Origin: Nissolia schottii
Taxonomy: Eukaryota > Streptophyta > Magnoliopsida > Fabales > Fabaceae
Reading direction: 5' to 3'
NCBI GenBank assembly: GCA_003254905.1
Contig: QANU01084176.1
Location: 62,001 to 126,000 of the forward strand
DNA length: 64,000 bases
Shown here: positions 40,937 through 53,954 of the stretch, in pieces
Layout of the letters: each line of letters begins with the position of its first letter
How positions within the stretch are numbered: the stretch's first letter is position 1
The notes under the pieces: model-generated
What the model saw: the letters and a program-made list of their open reading frames with translations, nothing else
The model's database searches: none
What the model was told of the DNA's origin: nothing
Position numbers and translations under genes: made by a program

Positions 40937-42978
40937 GATTGCTTCTTTTGTTGTGATTTCTGCTACTCCACCTTTGTCTCTTGATCTGATTTCGATTTTT
41001 CATAACATATATGCTATACTTTCTTTGATTCTTACGCATCGGTTCGCATTCTCTTCTCCCACCACTATCCACGAATCAAAATCTCACATTGGATGAATGA
41101 ATCATCAATGGTGCTTTTGCTCAAAACTGATGATAAGGAAAGTGGGCCTTTTTCAAAAATCGAGTTAATATTTGAGCAATTAAAAAAAATACAAGTATGG
41201 ATTTTTCATTATTTGAGTAGTTAGTGGTTTTTTTTAAACTTTTAATGGTGGTGGCTCTTTTATTTGGATTTAAGGTGAATTTTAAGTGTATATGGTGGGT
41301 CTTTTATAAGTATGAGAGATTGACAGTGGTGTCAAAGCTACGGCAACAAACGCCATTGCATTGGGTGGCAGTGTGAGGCACTGCTGCTGAAGTGCTCTTG
41401 GTGAATGATACTAGCGTTGAAGTTAACAAGAACGGCAAAGGATGACATTGCAAAAAAATAAAAGATAAATGACCCCCCATTTACAATATTAAAACATTTG
41501 TTCGGCGTCACTTTTTTAATTTTAACTAAAGGTCCAACAAAGGTCCAAAAGATATCAAAGATCACCTTAGCTTTCACCTATATGTGTGTGTGTGATAACT
41601 CTCTAATGAGAGTTACTTTGCTTGGTTTTTGAATATAGTTTAAGGATCATTTCATGCATTTTAGGATTGTTTTAGGTATTTGTTCATTGTTTTTTAAGAA
41701 TAAGAGGCTCATAGGAAAAAGATTGAGTAAAACAGGTTATTTTAAAATGTTGAAATGGTTTCACTCTAATAGAATACTATAAATTGTTATTTGAACCAAT
41801 TACCGGGGGATTAATTCAATGGTAACTAATTCAAATAAAATGAAATTTGTGCTTCAAAATGAGCACAACATTGATTTGAACCAAAGACCTCCAAGCTCCA
41901 CGCGCATGCTCCTACTATGAAGACATCACACGTTTTTGATTAATAACGTGTGTGCTGCATATTCTTATATCATAAACATTAATTCATATATATTTTAAGC
42001 TCAATAAGATTTGAACTTGACACGAAATGTGCATTCCAACCATTATGCTACTACATGTTGTTGTGTTCTAATGGTGCTATGTGCAAAAAAAAAATCCTAT
42101 ATTGAAAGTCAACCAATTATAATAATCTTTTTGAGTATTGATTTCATTTTGATACTAAGACTTAATCCGATACCCCATCAAATTTAAGGGTATCGATACC
42201 CTATGATTATATGTGACTAAGAACTAGTCATGTGTCATACTAACTCTAATTATTCATTATTTTAAGTCTGAAAACAAATCATGATTGTTGAAATATAAAG
42301 AGATATTGATACCCTTATAAAGATTAGGGTACCAAAGCAAGGAAAACCCGATAAAGTTATTACACATACACAAAATAACATTTGCAATGACCCAAACTTT
42401 GTAGTGTAATAATTATGCAAAAAATTTATAATCCCCAATAATAATTAAAAAAATATTAATATTATGCATATTTAGATTTTTACAATAATATTAATAGCAC
42501 TAGAAATGAAAATTATTATAATTTTTAATTTTACAAAAGTGATTACATGCTCAAAAGTCAAAAGTGATTTTGTTTAACATCATCCAAACACATTCATGAA
42601 TTTTATCATAATGGTTTTTGATATAAAAAATTGTAAACATAAATTATGTTGATATCAACTCACTTTTGATCAAAATTAATTTTGAAAGACTCAAGTTGGT
42701 GCAAACGCCATTAATTTGCAAACTAATTAATCTAAAAATACACTTTTGGGTAAAGAACTTAATTTGCCTTTATATAATTAAAAGGAGTTTTTAGCAAAAT
42801 GTTTAACTTAAAAAATAACTGATGAAAAAGTTATTTTATGTTTACTAGAGACACATTCAAATAAATGTTTATTTTAATAAATATATATTTAAATGACATA
42901 ATTAAAATATTTAACTTATTACTTTTAATTTTAAAAGTAATATTAAGTTAAAATATAATTAAACATCTATTAATTAAA
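40937..42978. other. AT-rich intergenic DNA
   Basis: No coding exon or clear repeat is recognised. A short CA/GT run lies near 41582-41594. Confidence 0.45.
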
Positions 42979-44988
42979 CAGTTCCCGCTGAACAAGCTTT
43001 GAATGTGGATCCACCATCAGTTATCCCTCTGCCTCCTGAGCGTCCAACGGGGGTAAGAAATTCACCCTCTTATCTCCATGATTATCATTGTTTCTCTATC
43101 ATGATTCACTTGCATGAACCTTAGTCCTATGAAGAAGCGTTCACAGATCCTCATTGGCAGCTTGTTATGCAAGAAGAGTTACAAGCACTAGAGAAGAATA
43201 ACACTCGGGGTTTGGTTGATCCTCCTTCTAGTAAGACACTTGTGGGATGCACGTGGGTGTACAAAATCAAGACTCACTCTAATGGCTCTGTTGAATGATA
43301 CAAAGCCTGCTTGATTGCTAAGGGTTATGACTGTTAAACGGGCTGGGCCGGCCCGTTTATGGCCCGTGAACCTAAATGGGCCGGGCAAAAAATATGCCTA
43401 TTTTTAGGGTCCGGTTCGTTTATGGTCGGTCCGCGAGCCTAAATGGGCCAGCCTGCTAACCCATTTATTTTTTTAAAAAAAATTCAAAAAATTAAAAAAA
43501 ATTCAAAAAATTATTTAAAAATTATTTTAAAAAATTTCACGAACTCATAGGCTAGCCTGTGGGCCTAATGGGCCGGTCCAATTTTTTTTCAAATTTTCGC
43601 GAGCATATTTTTTGCATGTAAAGTCCGTCCATTTAACCGGGTAAACGGGTCGGGCTCATTTTGACAGCCTTACTAAGGGTTTTACTCAAGAACATGGGAT
43701 TGATTACGAGGAGACCTTTGCTCATGTTGCTTGCATCACCTCTTTTCAGACTTTACTTGCTATCGCAGAAACTCAAAGATGGACTCTTAGTCAAATAGAT
43801 GTGAAGAATGCATTCCTCAATGGTAACTTAGAGGAGGAAGTTTACATGCGACCTCCCCCGGGTTACACTTTTCCACCGAACAAGGTGTGTCTTCTATGAA
43901 AGGCCTTGTATGGCCTTAAGCAGGCCCCTAGAGCATGGTTTTCTAAGTTCAGCTCTACTATAAATCAACTTATCTAGTCCACATGACTATGCTCTCTTCA
44001 TCCGTCGAACTGACCAAGGTTCTATGTTACTACTACGCAGTGTTGATGATATGATCATTATTGGCGATGACACCTCAGGCATTACCAATCTTAAAAAGTC
44101 CTTGAGCCACTATTTTGAAATGAAGGATCTTGACCCTCTCAGTTATTTCGTGGGTCTTGAAGTTTTCTTCTTCACTGAGGGCATTTGTTTATCCTAAGCC
44201 AAGTATGCCTCTAATCTTATTTCTTGAAATGGACTTACAGATAGTCGGACATAATCCACCCCTTTTGAGACTAATGTTCGTTTTACACCTAAAGATGGTA
44301 TCATGCTTGATAATCCTACTCTTTATAGAAAACTGGTTGGGAACTTGATCTTCTTGACGGTAACTCGCCCTGATATTTTCTATGATGTGCACTTGGTCAG
44401 TCAATTTATGACTACTTTGTGATCTACTCACTATGTTGTTGTCATTCGCATCCTTTGTTATGTTAAGGGAACATTATTCCATGGATTTCACTTTTTTGCC
44501 TATTCTCCCTTGATCCTCAAAGCCTACTCTGATGCTGATTGGGGAGGTGATCTTACTAATCGTCGCTCCACGACTAGTTATTGTATCTTCCTTGGGGGCT
44601 CTCTTGTCTAATAGCGTAGCAAGAAACAAACTTTGACAACTCGCTCTTGCTGACACCACATCCAAACTTCTTTGGATATGTTGGCTTCTTGATGATTTGG
44701 GCATATCCCAATCCTCCTCTACTGATCTCTATTGTGACAATTGTCGTGCTATTCGGATTGCTCATAATGATGTATTCTATGAGCGCACCAACCACATTGA
44801 GATTGATTGTCATTTTATATATCCGTTAGCACATTTTGTGTGGGGCTCTTCAACTCATTTCCATTGGAACTCTTGAACAACTTGCTGACCTATTTACCAA
44901 GGCTCATCATCCCAGTCGCTTTCACACTTTGGTTTCCAAACTCAAGATTTTTCATCACTGCCTACTTGAGTTTGAGGGGGCAAGGGAT
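42979..44988 (+). mobile_element. Ty1/copia pol relic (RT and RNase H)
   Basis: Conceptual reading across stops gives the copia reverse transcriptase: WQLVMQEELQALEKNNT, then GCTWVYKIK, the SQIDVKNAFLNG box near 43790, ALYGLKQAPRAW near 43905, and a degraded active site SVDDMIIIG near 44040 where YVDD is usual. RNase H follows with SDADWGGDLTNRRSTT near 44527, and the end of the element reads QLADLFTK near 44880. A purine tract precedes 44989. In-frame stops and frameshifts show it is dead; gag and integrase are absent. A 347-bp MITE interrupts it at 43326-43672. Confidence 0.92.
43326..43672. mobile_element. hAT-type MITE with perfect 8-bp target duplication, inside the copia relic
   Basis: The 347-bp insert is flanked by CTAAGGGT (43318-43325 and 43673-43680). 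Removing it restores the copia reading ...AKGFTQEHG. Ends TATGACTGTTAAACGGG and, as reverse complement, TAAGGCTGTCAAAATGAG are imperfect inverted repeats. The interior carries many 'gggccggcccg' and 'aaatgggcc' motifs, a known look of plant non-autonomous hAT elements. Confidence 0.9.
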
Positions 44989-45112
44989 GTTAAGATATTT
45001 TAGGGGGCCACACAATACAATGAAAAATTCAATAATTTATAACATTTTCTCTCTGTAAAATCACACACTCTCTCTTGTTTTCAATCTCTCCACTCTATCT
45101 TTGAAACACACA
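44989..45112 (+). mobile_element. Start of the copia 3' LTR (truncated)
   Basis: Directly after the purine tract 'gagggggcaaggga' comes TGTTAAGATATTTTA, a typical copia LTR start. The LTR-like sequence is lost at about 45112, where the minisatellite element begins. Confidence 0.65.
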
Positions 45113-45700
45113 GATATCAACATAATAAAATTAGGTATCAACGTAATAGACATAGGTATTGACAGGAAAAAAATGTATCAGTGTTTTTTTTAATATTTAT
45201 TTATTTTTAAACGTTGATATATTTTTATGATATGTTGAAACCTATTTTCATTGTGTTAATACTTATATTTATTACATTGATACCTATTTTTATTATGTTA
45301 ATATCTACAGGGGTGAATGAGTTTGATGCTGGACTGAGAGAGTGAGAGCAGATGAGAGAAAGTCTAACTTAGAGGAGTGAAAAAAAAGTATCAACTTGAT
45401 ACCTTTATGATATATTGATACTTATTTCTGTTATGTCGATATTTATTTCTATTATGTTGATACTTACGTGACATGTGAGATTCACGTAGGAGTGAGAGAG
45501 TGAGAGCAACGGAGAGAGAGTATGCTTTAACAGAAAGTCAGTATCACATGATGAAAAAAGTGTGTGATTTAATGGAGAGAAAATGCGTTTAAAAGATTAA
45601 AAAATAATAGTTTTGATGCTTTTCTTAACAAGTATTGATATCACGTGCAACAATGTTAATACTATACGCACATGTGTTGATACTACCTATGTTAAAAAAA
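45113..45700. mobile_element. Second minisatellite foldback family, copy 1
   Basis: Units 'tatcaacataata' / 'ggtatcaacgtaatagacata' at 45115-45170 are followed by many reverse-complement units ('attatgttgatac', 'gatacctattt') at 45215-45310 and 45405-45475. The 'gagtgagagagtgagagca' phrase occurs twice (about 45332 and 45491). The same unit and both orientations recur at 60850-61035. It is non-coding; the class is unknown. Confidence 0.6.
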
Positions 45701-47606
45701 AAAATTTCTCTACAAAATATGACTCCCCCATATACAATGTGCTTACCGTGTTTGGACACCTTTGATGTCTAGATAATACTGCGAAAGAAAAAACACAACA
45801 CTGCAACTACACTTCCTCTCACATAAGTTGTTCCTAGACTATTCAGCAAGCAAACTAGGAACAACATCCGGACGGATATCAGTCAATGCAACTACGGATG
45901 CTTATTAAAATTTAATTCTTATTTTTTTTATTATAAAAAGCACGACTTCTTGAGCCAGAAAAACTCGTATGCACGTGTGTGTGTGCGTTTGAAACTATGT
46001 TTTGATGCCGTAAGAAATCTGATATTCTGCATGGATAAAGTTATAAGATAAGATAAAAGAGAGAATCGAGTACTTTAGCATTGAATTGTATTAAGAAAAT
46101 TACTAATATGGTGAGAGAATAAAAAGAAGAATAAGTGGAAATGTAGTAAATTCTCAGTTATCTTCGATCCTTGCCTAATTGGATTTGATACGAGAATGAT
46201 GTAAGTAAGAATCCTAATTCATATTTGGCTTTATTCGGTTGCCACCCGTTCTAATTAGAAAGTAGTCAAATACAGATAACTCAATTTGTTCTTTTTTTTT
46301 TTTTTCCCTTTTGGTTTACATTAATTCAAATTAAGGGCACTTACCCATTTTTCATATCTACCCATGCCCTTGACTTTATGCCTAAATAAAATGCACACGG
46401 TTCACATCATATAAGACATAGAAACTTACTTTGACATATTCTACAAAAATAATATGTTTATATTTAAGATGACATTATATATGAGGCGAGGCTGCGTTCT
46501 CGAAAGGGAGTTGCATGCTCATTCATGGCATGGATGTGTTTCCAACTACTCATTTGATATAACATTAAAAAAAAATAGAGAAGAGAAAATTACAACAACC
46601 CTTATCGAGGTTTGTAGAAGAGACATAAATTATATAAACGCTAAACTTATAGAAAATAATACTCCATTCCACTATTGAGAAGGAAAAATATGTTTCATTA
46701 TAAAGTAATTATATGATTAACTATGATAAAGTATAATTAAGTTCATGAAAAGTGGAGTGGAGTTTTTATTTTTGGAAAATGTTAATAATACTCATTTATG
46801 TCTCGAATATCGGGTCAACACATATATTTATTATATTGGATATATTTTTTTAGGCGTGAATTACATTAAAATTTCATATAATAATAAATATGAGTCGATA
46901 CAGTATCTCATACATAAATGAGTACAAATGACACAACTTGTTTTTTTTTTTTAATAAGGTTGGAACTTATTGTCTTTTGTAGAAACTTCAAGGTGATTAG
47001 TTGTAGTTTTGCTTTCTTTCTTTTTTTTTAAGTGGGAAGATTATCTTTCTTTTATAAAGGTCATATAAGTCTTATCTCCAAGTAATATAAAACTCTAACA
47101 CACATCTCTCACACCCATGATTGGAGCATGGCATTTTCACGAACGGACATCTTTGGGCAAACCCAATAACAAATTTAAGAGACTCTGATACTGTTGCTGG
47201 CCGTATTATAAAGCAATGAAAGAGAGTCCAAAATCAAGTAAATTTAAATCGGTCTAAGCTTAATTCAGAAACAAAATTAATGGACAAAAACCACATCTTG
47301 ATTCAAAACATTAAGGCATTGGGTCTAACCAACTATCAAGCTCAAGTACCGAGAAACCCATATAGAAACTAAATCCTCACAAACAAACTTTACATACACA
47401 AGCTGAATCTAAATTATTGACTCCGATACTATGTCAAAAATTGAGTAGGCATAACTCAACTCCAAAAATTAGTTTAAGGAAAAACAGTTGTCTTGTACTT
47501 ATAAAGATTATTTGAGCTTTATAAACAACCAATGTGAGACAACCATCACCAAATAAAGACAGAGGGGTAAAACCAAAATGATTTATAATTATAGAGACTA
47601 CGAAAA
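45701..47606. other. AT-rich intergenic DNA
   Basis: No exon, RNA gene or defined repeat is recognised, apart from A/T runs and a GT patch near 45977-45986. Confidence 0.45.
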
Positions 47607-47625
47607 CATAATTTAGTTAACATGG

Positions 47626-47927
47626 TGGCGTCATTACATTTGCTAGTAATTTGGGAACCTGTCCAATTCTCCATGCGGAACTTTGGGGGAATCCTTATTG
47701 GATTGAAGAGATCTCTCCAATTGGAAATTCCAATAGTCATGGTGGAATCTGACTCCCTCACTGTGGTTGATTTAATTAGTCTTTGGGTGGAACCACTCAC
47801 TCCCATCCAGCTACTTCGCTTCTAAGAGAAATTACTCACATAGTGGGATTCTTGCATAGCTCTAGGGTTGGTTCCTGTACGTTGTTTGGGCCTTTGCCCC
47901 GTTTATTCAAAAAATAAAAATAAAAAG
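47626..47927 (+). mobile_element. 5'-truncated LINE 3' end (RNase H tail and A-rich end)
   Basis: The reading GGILIGLKRSLQLEIPIVMV followed by ESDSLTVVDLIS is the RNase H of plant LINEs. It ends in 'gtttattcaaaaaataaaaataaaaag', an A-rich 3' tail. Imperfect long direct repeats flank it: 'cataatttagttaacatgg' at 47607-47625 and 'cataatttaactagttacatgg' at 47928-47949, fitting target-primed insertion with 5' truncation. Confidence 0.85.
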
Positions 47928-47949
47928 CATAATTTAACTAGTTACATGG

Positions 47950-50370
47950 AAACGGTGGCGTAGCCTTCCATTATTCACACCATCAATTAAGGAAGGCAAA
48001 CCAACTATAGATATTAAAATCAAAACTTCCAAAAAATGTTTAGATATAATAAAAAATAAAATATAGAGGGATATAAGAGGAAAAAAAGAAACCACGTAAG
48101 CCTGTTGTTGATATATTGATATATAACATTGCTAGAGAGGCAAAAAGCATGCTATTGTAAATCTTTGTGCCTTTGGTATGTTTTTCATTTTTGTCCTTGA
48201 CACAATTTAAAAAGATGACCCTAATTTAAATGGGGCCACATAATTGGCATTAATCTGAAAACGTTGATGTCATTATCAATATAATTATTTTCTTCACGCG
48301 CTTGTCCTTATAGTGGGAGAGAACATGTCATATTTGAATGGAAGAAAATTTGCACCTGGAATTAGGAATTGCAATGAAAGTCAAATAAAGTCGCTTCTAT
48401 CATAGAAAACCTCCAAAAGCATTATTAGATCAGATCATGTTGACGGAAGATAAGAAAATCCTTTGGATGGAGGAATTTGCACGAAACATAGATTGAAACA
48501 AAAGATATATTATTAATTATAATGTAGAAAGTATCAGCATACCTAAATGGCTTAAACTACCATTTTCTTTCGTGGAAAATTTGTTGCTATGAGACAATCC
48601 CACCAAACACTCCCACGTGCTAGTTCTATCTTCCTCACTTATTCTGATGTTTTATTCAAGTTATATAGTCAATCAAGTTGCTTGACAATATTCATGCACA
48701 TTAAATACTTCTTCCTCGTTTTATATTAATTGGCATCTTAGGGGATTGTTTTGTTTCAAATTAATCACTGTATGTTGTTTTTATAAGTTCGTTTATAAAA
48801 ATGAAATTAATTTTAGAATTTCAATATAATATTTTCGTTTTGATGTCATGAAGTGGTGTATAAGGTGTGAATTTGAATAAAATAACTTAGATGAGGGATG
48901 AATAATTGAAGAAAAATAATATAAGATTATTATTGTCTATGTATAAAAAATTTATGATCTTTCTCCTTAATTAAAATGGCACTTAGTCCTTTTTAATAAA
49001 TTTTACTATAATTGGTCATTCTTATTAATTAAGGTCCCTCGGCAGTTCTTACTACTAATACTTTTTTCTAAATTGAAAATGGAGGTAATATGATGTTATT
49101 TGCTATTATCAATGTATGGTGGGGAATTTTATTTATTTATTTTAAATTTTGACGTGGTAAACTTTCATTCATGAGGCTGGAGGCAAATTGTTACAATTAA
49201 GTTAATACTCCTATAAATGTATTGTAAATTGAACTCCATTCATTTCAGAATAACCGTTAAGTTGCTGTATACAAATTAAGAAAAATAATAAATAATTATT
49301 TTGTTCATTTAGTTATTAATTTGAATAATTGACTAAGGGCATTACCAACACATGGTTAGTTGGATTAGAGGGATAAAGAGTTTCAACTAGTGATTTAGAG
49401 TTTAAACCTTAAAAGTAAAATATGTGTTGAAAAAGGCTATCCCTTAAAATGGGTCATTTAGTTTCTTGAACTGATTGTAGCCAATAAGATAAAAGTCGAC
49501 TAAATATTGATGATTAAAGAAAAAAAATTAAGGATATAAATGAAAAAAACTATTATCTTGATATTTGAAGTTGACAAATATTTTAAAATCTTAAATTATA
49601 AAAAATTTGACAGTAATCTCAAACACACAGAATGATTTAGTAAATAATAACTTGTAAAGGGGCTTTTATTTGAAGTGTGAGTTTGGGCCTTAAATTGTAA
49701 AGGCAAGTACTCTCATACCCTTTTTTTTAAATGATCTTATTTTGCTGCTTTTTATTTTAGAATTTTAATGAGATCTTTTTTATTGAGTATTGTTAAGTTT
49801 TGGTGGCTTGATAGTTCATTTAGTTGTTATCTTTTGTCATCGGTTGAATGAAATTTGAGGTCTTATATATATATAAATTAATTCAACCAGAGAGATTAGA
49901 TCAACTTCAAATAAAAACAAAATTAGATTTAACTTTTGATGTCAATTTTCACCAAGGACAAACTTTCTCTAACTTTTTAATCTTTCGAGAAAGAAAATTT
50001 AAAATCCATTGTCATTATCAATATTTGGTGCCACTTGTGGCGAGAAAGGAAAACTTGTCTGGCTAATTAGAATATAAATTTAATTTGAATACACATTATT
50101 AAAGTTTCTGGCTCCTTAAATTATTATTTGAAAAAGTAGACATACAATAATATATAGTTACTTAATAATGTAAAATTTCTTACACAAACGATAATATATT
50201 AAAGTTTAACCTCTCTAAACATCTACTAATAAAATAAAACTCATTCATCATAAAAGTCCAACTCATATATTTAATTAAGCATCATCCAGGGTGATAAGAA
50301 AGAAGAGTGATGAAATCAAAGTGCATGACTGCATGCCATGAATTAAACCCTTAATTAAGAAGTATAGTAA
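47950..50370. other. AT-rich intergenic DNA upstream of HSFB3
   Basis: No exon is recognised. An open stretch at 49848-50066 has no known domain. The right part should hold distal HSFB3 promoter; I did not find a convincing heat-shock element (nGAAnnTTCn array). Confidence 0.5.
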
Positions 50371-50374
50371 TAAC

Positions 50375-50384
50375 TATATATAAA
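50375..50384 (+). promoter_or_regulatory. HSFB3: TATA box of HSFB3
   Basis: TATATATAAA lies about 80 bp ahead of a long GA-rich leader (50432-50505) and 415 bp ahead of the main ATG. Transcription would start near 50405-50415, which places the upstream ORF at 50538 within the transcript. Confidence 0.7.
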
Positions 50385-50431
50385 GAGGGGTAGGCATAGG
50401 GGATACGTTTCAACCATTTACTCTTTCACTG

Positions 50432-50505
50432 AGAGAAAAGAAAAGAAAAGAAACAAAGAGAAAGAAAGAGAAAGAGAGAGAAAGAGAGAGGGAGAGAGAG
50501 AGAGA
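50432..50505 (+). repeat. GA-rich microsatellite in the HSFB3 5' leader
   Basis: A 'gaaaa' run passing into 'gaaagaga' and then (GA)n lies in the predicted 5' UTR. Such GA tracts are common in plant leaders. Confidence 0.9.
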
Positions 50506-50537
50506 AAAACACTAAATAGAAGGAACTTGCAATTCTC

Positions 50538-50624
50538 ATGAACTGTGGAGTCGTGTTGGGTTTCTATTGTTGGGGTTGGGAGTTCTTAACTGCCCTTCTT
50601 CTATTCTCCTCTCATCAACCTTAA
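50538..50624 (+). promoter_or_regulatory. HSFB3: Upstream ORF (28 codons) in the HSFB3 5' leader
   Basis: This is the only ATG-started frame I see between the predicted transcription start and the main ATG. It runs from ATG 50538 to TAA 50622-50624, 174 bp before the main ATG. The peptide is hydrophobic and aromatic (VVLGFYCWGWEF then LLLF). Class B heat-shock factor HSFB1 (TBF1) is known to be translationally controlled by upstream ORFs; control here is inference. Confidence 0.55.
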
Positions 50625-50798
50625 TTACTTTACTTTCAAGTACCTCTTCTTTATTCCTTTTATTCCTTCCCTTTAATTCATTCACCACCATCATAATATT
50701 CTTCCTTTTTCTTCACACATATATATAATCGTCAACTTTCTTCCTTTTAGAAACAAAGCAACTTAGAGGGAGAAAAAATAAAAAAATAAAAAAATAAA

Positions 50799-53700
50799 AT
50801 GGAGGGAGCAATTATAATTAGTGAGAAAGGGTTATTGGAATGTGCAAGGAAGTGCAGCCCGCCACCCTTCTTGTTGAAGACATACATGCTTGTGGAGGAT
50901 CCGGCAACCGACGACGTCGTGTCGTGGAATGCCGATGGGACGGCGTTCGTCGTGTGGCAGCCGGCGGAGTTTGCCCGTGATCTCCTCCCCACACTCTTCA
51001 AGCATAGCAACTTCTCTAGCTTTGTACGGCAGCTTAATACCTACGTAAGTATGCGTATAAATACACCGTATATACTATATATGTGGATCATTTCGTGTTT
51101 CTATTATAAAAATGTTATGATACCGGAGAGAAATACACAGAAAAAAAAAAGGTTGATAAATTGTTATAAATATAATAATATGCCAATTTTTTCATAAGAT
51201 GACATTTTCATTTTAATATGCAAGATGAGATGAGATGATCTTAATTTTCGTATAATTAGTTGATTTATTGCTTGATATTAGTTTTATTATTTCAATGACA
51301 CCATCTTAAATTAAAATCTTCATATATAACAACATGATGAAAATTGGACAGCAACCTGAAATTTTTTGTAATGAAAGGAAAAACAAAAACCTTAGCTTCC
51401 TTGAGTTCATTATGATGGGACGGGTTAACTAGATTTCTTTGACCTAGTTAGGCTTTAGTTTATTATTCCTTTTTCTTTTTTTTTTTTTTTTTGAGGTGGC
51501 TTTAGTTTAATATTCTTGCTAAGAAATTAATGAATGAATGGCTTGATTTGAACTCTTTTTTTCTTTTCATTAAGGATATAATTAATGAATGAGTATGCTC
51601 TTTAATTAATAAGGTATTGTTGTTTCGTCGTGCAATTTACTTGGAAAGACCGAATCAAAGCTAGAAAATATTAGTGTTCAGAATTTTCACTTTATCTCTT
51701 CATGTTATGCACGTAATGTGCGGATCAGGTCGGAACCGGTTCAGATAAATAATGAAACTCACAGCCCCAACAACCAAATTAACTATCGCACGTCAAAACA
51801 TTACTAACTATCACTAGAGACAAAAATAAATAAATCAAATTTAGTGACTGCTAATGCCATTGGTTTTATTTATTTTTAAATCTCAATAATCCTTTTTTTT
51901 ATTTTTTAATTATGGTTATATATTTATGGTGGGATAGGATAGAGGATTGGGGGGGTGTATTTGCCTCACGTGGGAGTCAAACCCGACTTTGCGGCTAACT
52001 AATCCCTTTAGAACTATTTGAGTCAGGTTAGGTGACTTCAACGTTACAGTCTATATATTTTGAGTAGAATATTTTCTGGTTTGACTATTTATTCACAAAT
52101 TTCTGTGTTTTTTTTTTATTTTTTAGCTTTGATTAATTAACACTTTTTTATTTGCCAATGGGCCACGTATGAGGAGAAATTTTAGGCTTCTCGTAGACCA
52201 ACAATTAATGCCAGCTGGCTCAAATCTGGGAGTCTAGAAAAGTTATTTTATATGCATCATTTGATACCAATAACAGGGACACAAAGACAGCTTCTTTTTC
52301 TTTCTTTATTTCTTTTTTTCTCTATATTTCATTGAAGTTGAAATAGAGGATACAAATTTTTTTTGCTTCGAAAGTATATAAAATTAAATTTGGAGGGACA
52401 TAAATTTACTGTTGTTGTGTCCATTTCATATTTTTGATATCAAACACAGTCTTAAATACATGGTTGACATTTATAAATTTCAACAAAAATAATTTTACAC
52501 ATCATTTGTTAGGTTTCTTTATTGGATGAGGATATCTCATGTTCATTTTAAACGAGAGAGTTACGTTCTCCCCTGTATATGGTTCATTTACATTATCAAA
52601 GTGATATTAACATGAAAAAGTCATTTAATTAATGGATGACATAGATGAGAACATGATTCTCTCATATTCAAAATGAAAATCAGAGGATTTTGATCCATTT
52701 CTTAGGCCAAATTTTCAACCAAATGAACAGGAAAATTTAAGGTTTAGGCTTAGATCCATTCCCTCATGTCTGTGACTTGGTTCAATATCACATTATTTTC
52801 CTTTCCCATATTGGCACGCCTAGATTGACAAAGCATTTGATTTAGAAAAGCGCTAACAACCAAAAACACTTCAAAAGAGGGAGCCTTTTTAATATTTACT
52901 AGGACCCAACTTTTGTATTTATGTTCACAGCTCTTTTACCATCACACAATCATGCACAAAATTAACATGAGAAGATCTTTATTTATTTTAATAATAGTGG
53001 GTGAAAACTGTATATTTATCTAGAGTTTAATTTTGAAGTACTCAATTAATAGAAACATAAAAAATGTGAAATAATCGGATCAAGATCCTTTCATTTTTAA
53101 AATGAAAAATAGGGGATTATGTTCATCATCTGTCATTCATTTATCATATTAATACTGTCATTGACCTTAAGTAAATAGTAAAATGATGAACATTACCATT
53201 TCTTTTTCATTTTAAAAAAGAGATAGAAAATCTTCTTGGATTTTTTTATTACTTGTCAATTTCATGCGTTTATTTCTATTGATTGACTATTATTTTACAT
53301 TGACCATACATTAAAAAATAAACTCATTTGTTTATTTATTTCTATACCTATGTTTCGGATACTTTTATTCTGTTACCTTATAATTTTGACACATCATTCA
53401 GACACATCAAGTTTAAACACAAATTCTAACCGTGTAACATTACTACTTACTCATAGGGATTTCGCAAAGTTGCAACAAGCAGATGGGAGTTTTGCAATGA
53501 TAAGTTCAAGAAGGGAGAAAAAGAACTCCTATGCGAGATTCATAGGAGAAAAGCATGGTCCAACAAAAAACAACAACAACCTAGTACTACACAAAACCAA
53601 TTAACCTCCACGACACCCCAAGACTCCGATGAGGACCAAAGGTCCTCATCAACCTCATCATCTTTGGGATACACCACCCTTGTCGACGAGAACAAGCGGC

Positions 53701-53954
53701 TGAAAAAGGAGAATGGGGTGTTGAGCTCAGAGCTCACCACCATGAAGATGAAGTGTAGGGAACTTCTCGATTTGGTGGCGAAATATTCACAGGTGAAAAA
53801 GGGAGAGGAAAAGGGAGGAGAAGATGAGAGGAGGCCAATGCTGTTTGGGGTGAGGTTGGATGTTCAAGGTGGAGAGAGGGAGGTGGTGAAGAAGAGGAAG
53901 AGAGGTGAGATTAGTGAAAGCGCAAGCATTTTGCTTTCTCAGTCATGCAAATAG
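50799..53954 (+). CDS. HSFB3: Heat shock transcription factor, class B3 (HSFB3), two exons
   Basis: Exons 50799-51044 and 53457-53954 join in frame to give 247 residues; the 2.4-kb GT-AG intron splits the DNA-binding domain after QLNTY, where plant HSF genes are always split. The winged-helix DNA-binding domain spans about residues 19-112 ([14 protein letters not shown] ... [26 protein letters not shown]). A coiled-coil oligomerisation region is at about 157-192. The tail carries LFGVRLD at 211-217, the B-class repressor motif, and a basic KKRKR nuclear signal at 227-231. There is no AHA activator motif, as expected for class B, so it should repress or co-regulate heat-stress genes. The short length and the [14 protein letters not shown] start fit HSFB3. 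Its leader has an upstream ORF. Synteny with SIN2, NTRC and ABCA1 supports the subclass call. Confidence 0.95.

Noticed and set aside
51930..52060. tRNA-like B box ('gggtttgactccc' on the minus strand) in the HSFB3 intron
   Set aside because: No convincing A box or flanking duplication; too weak to call a SINE.
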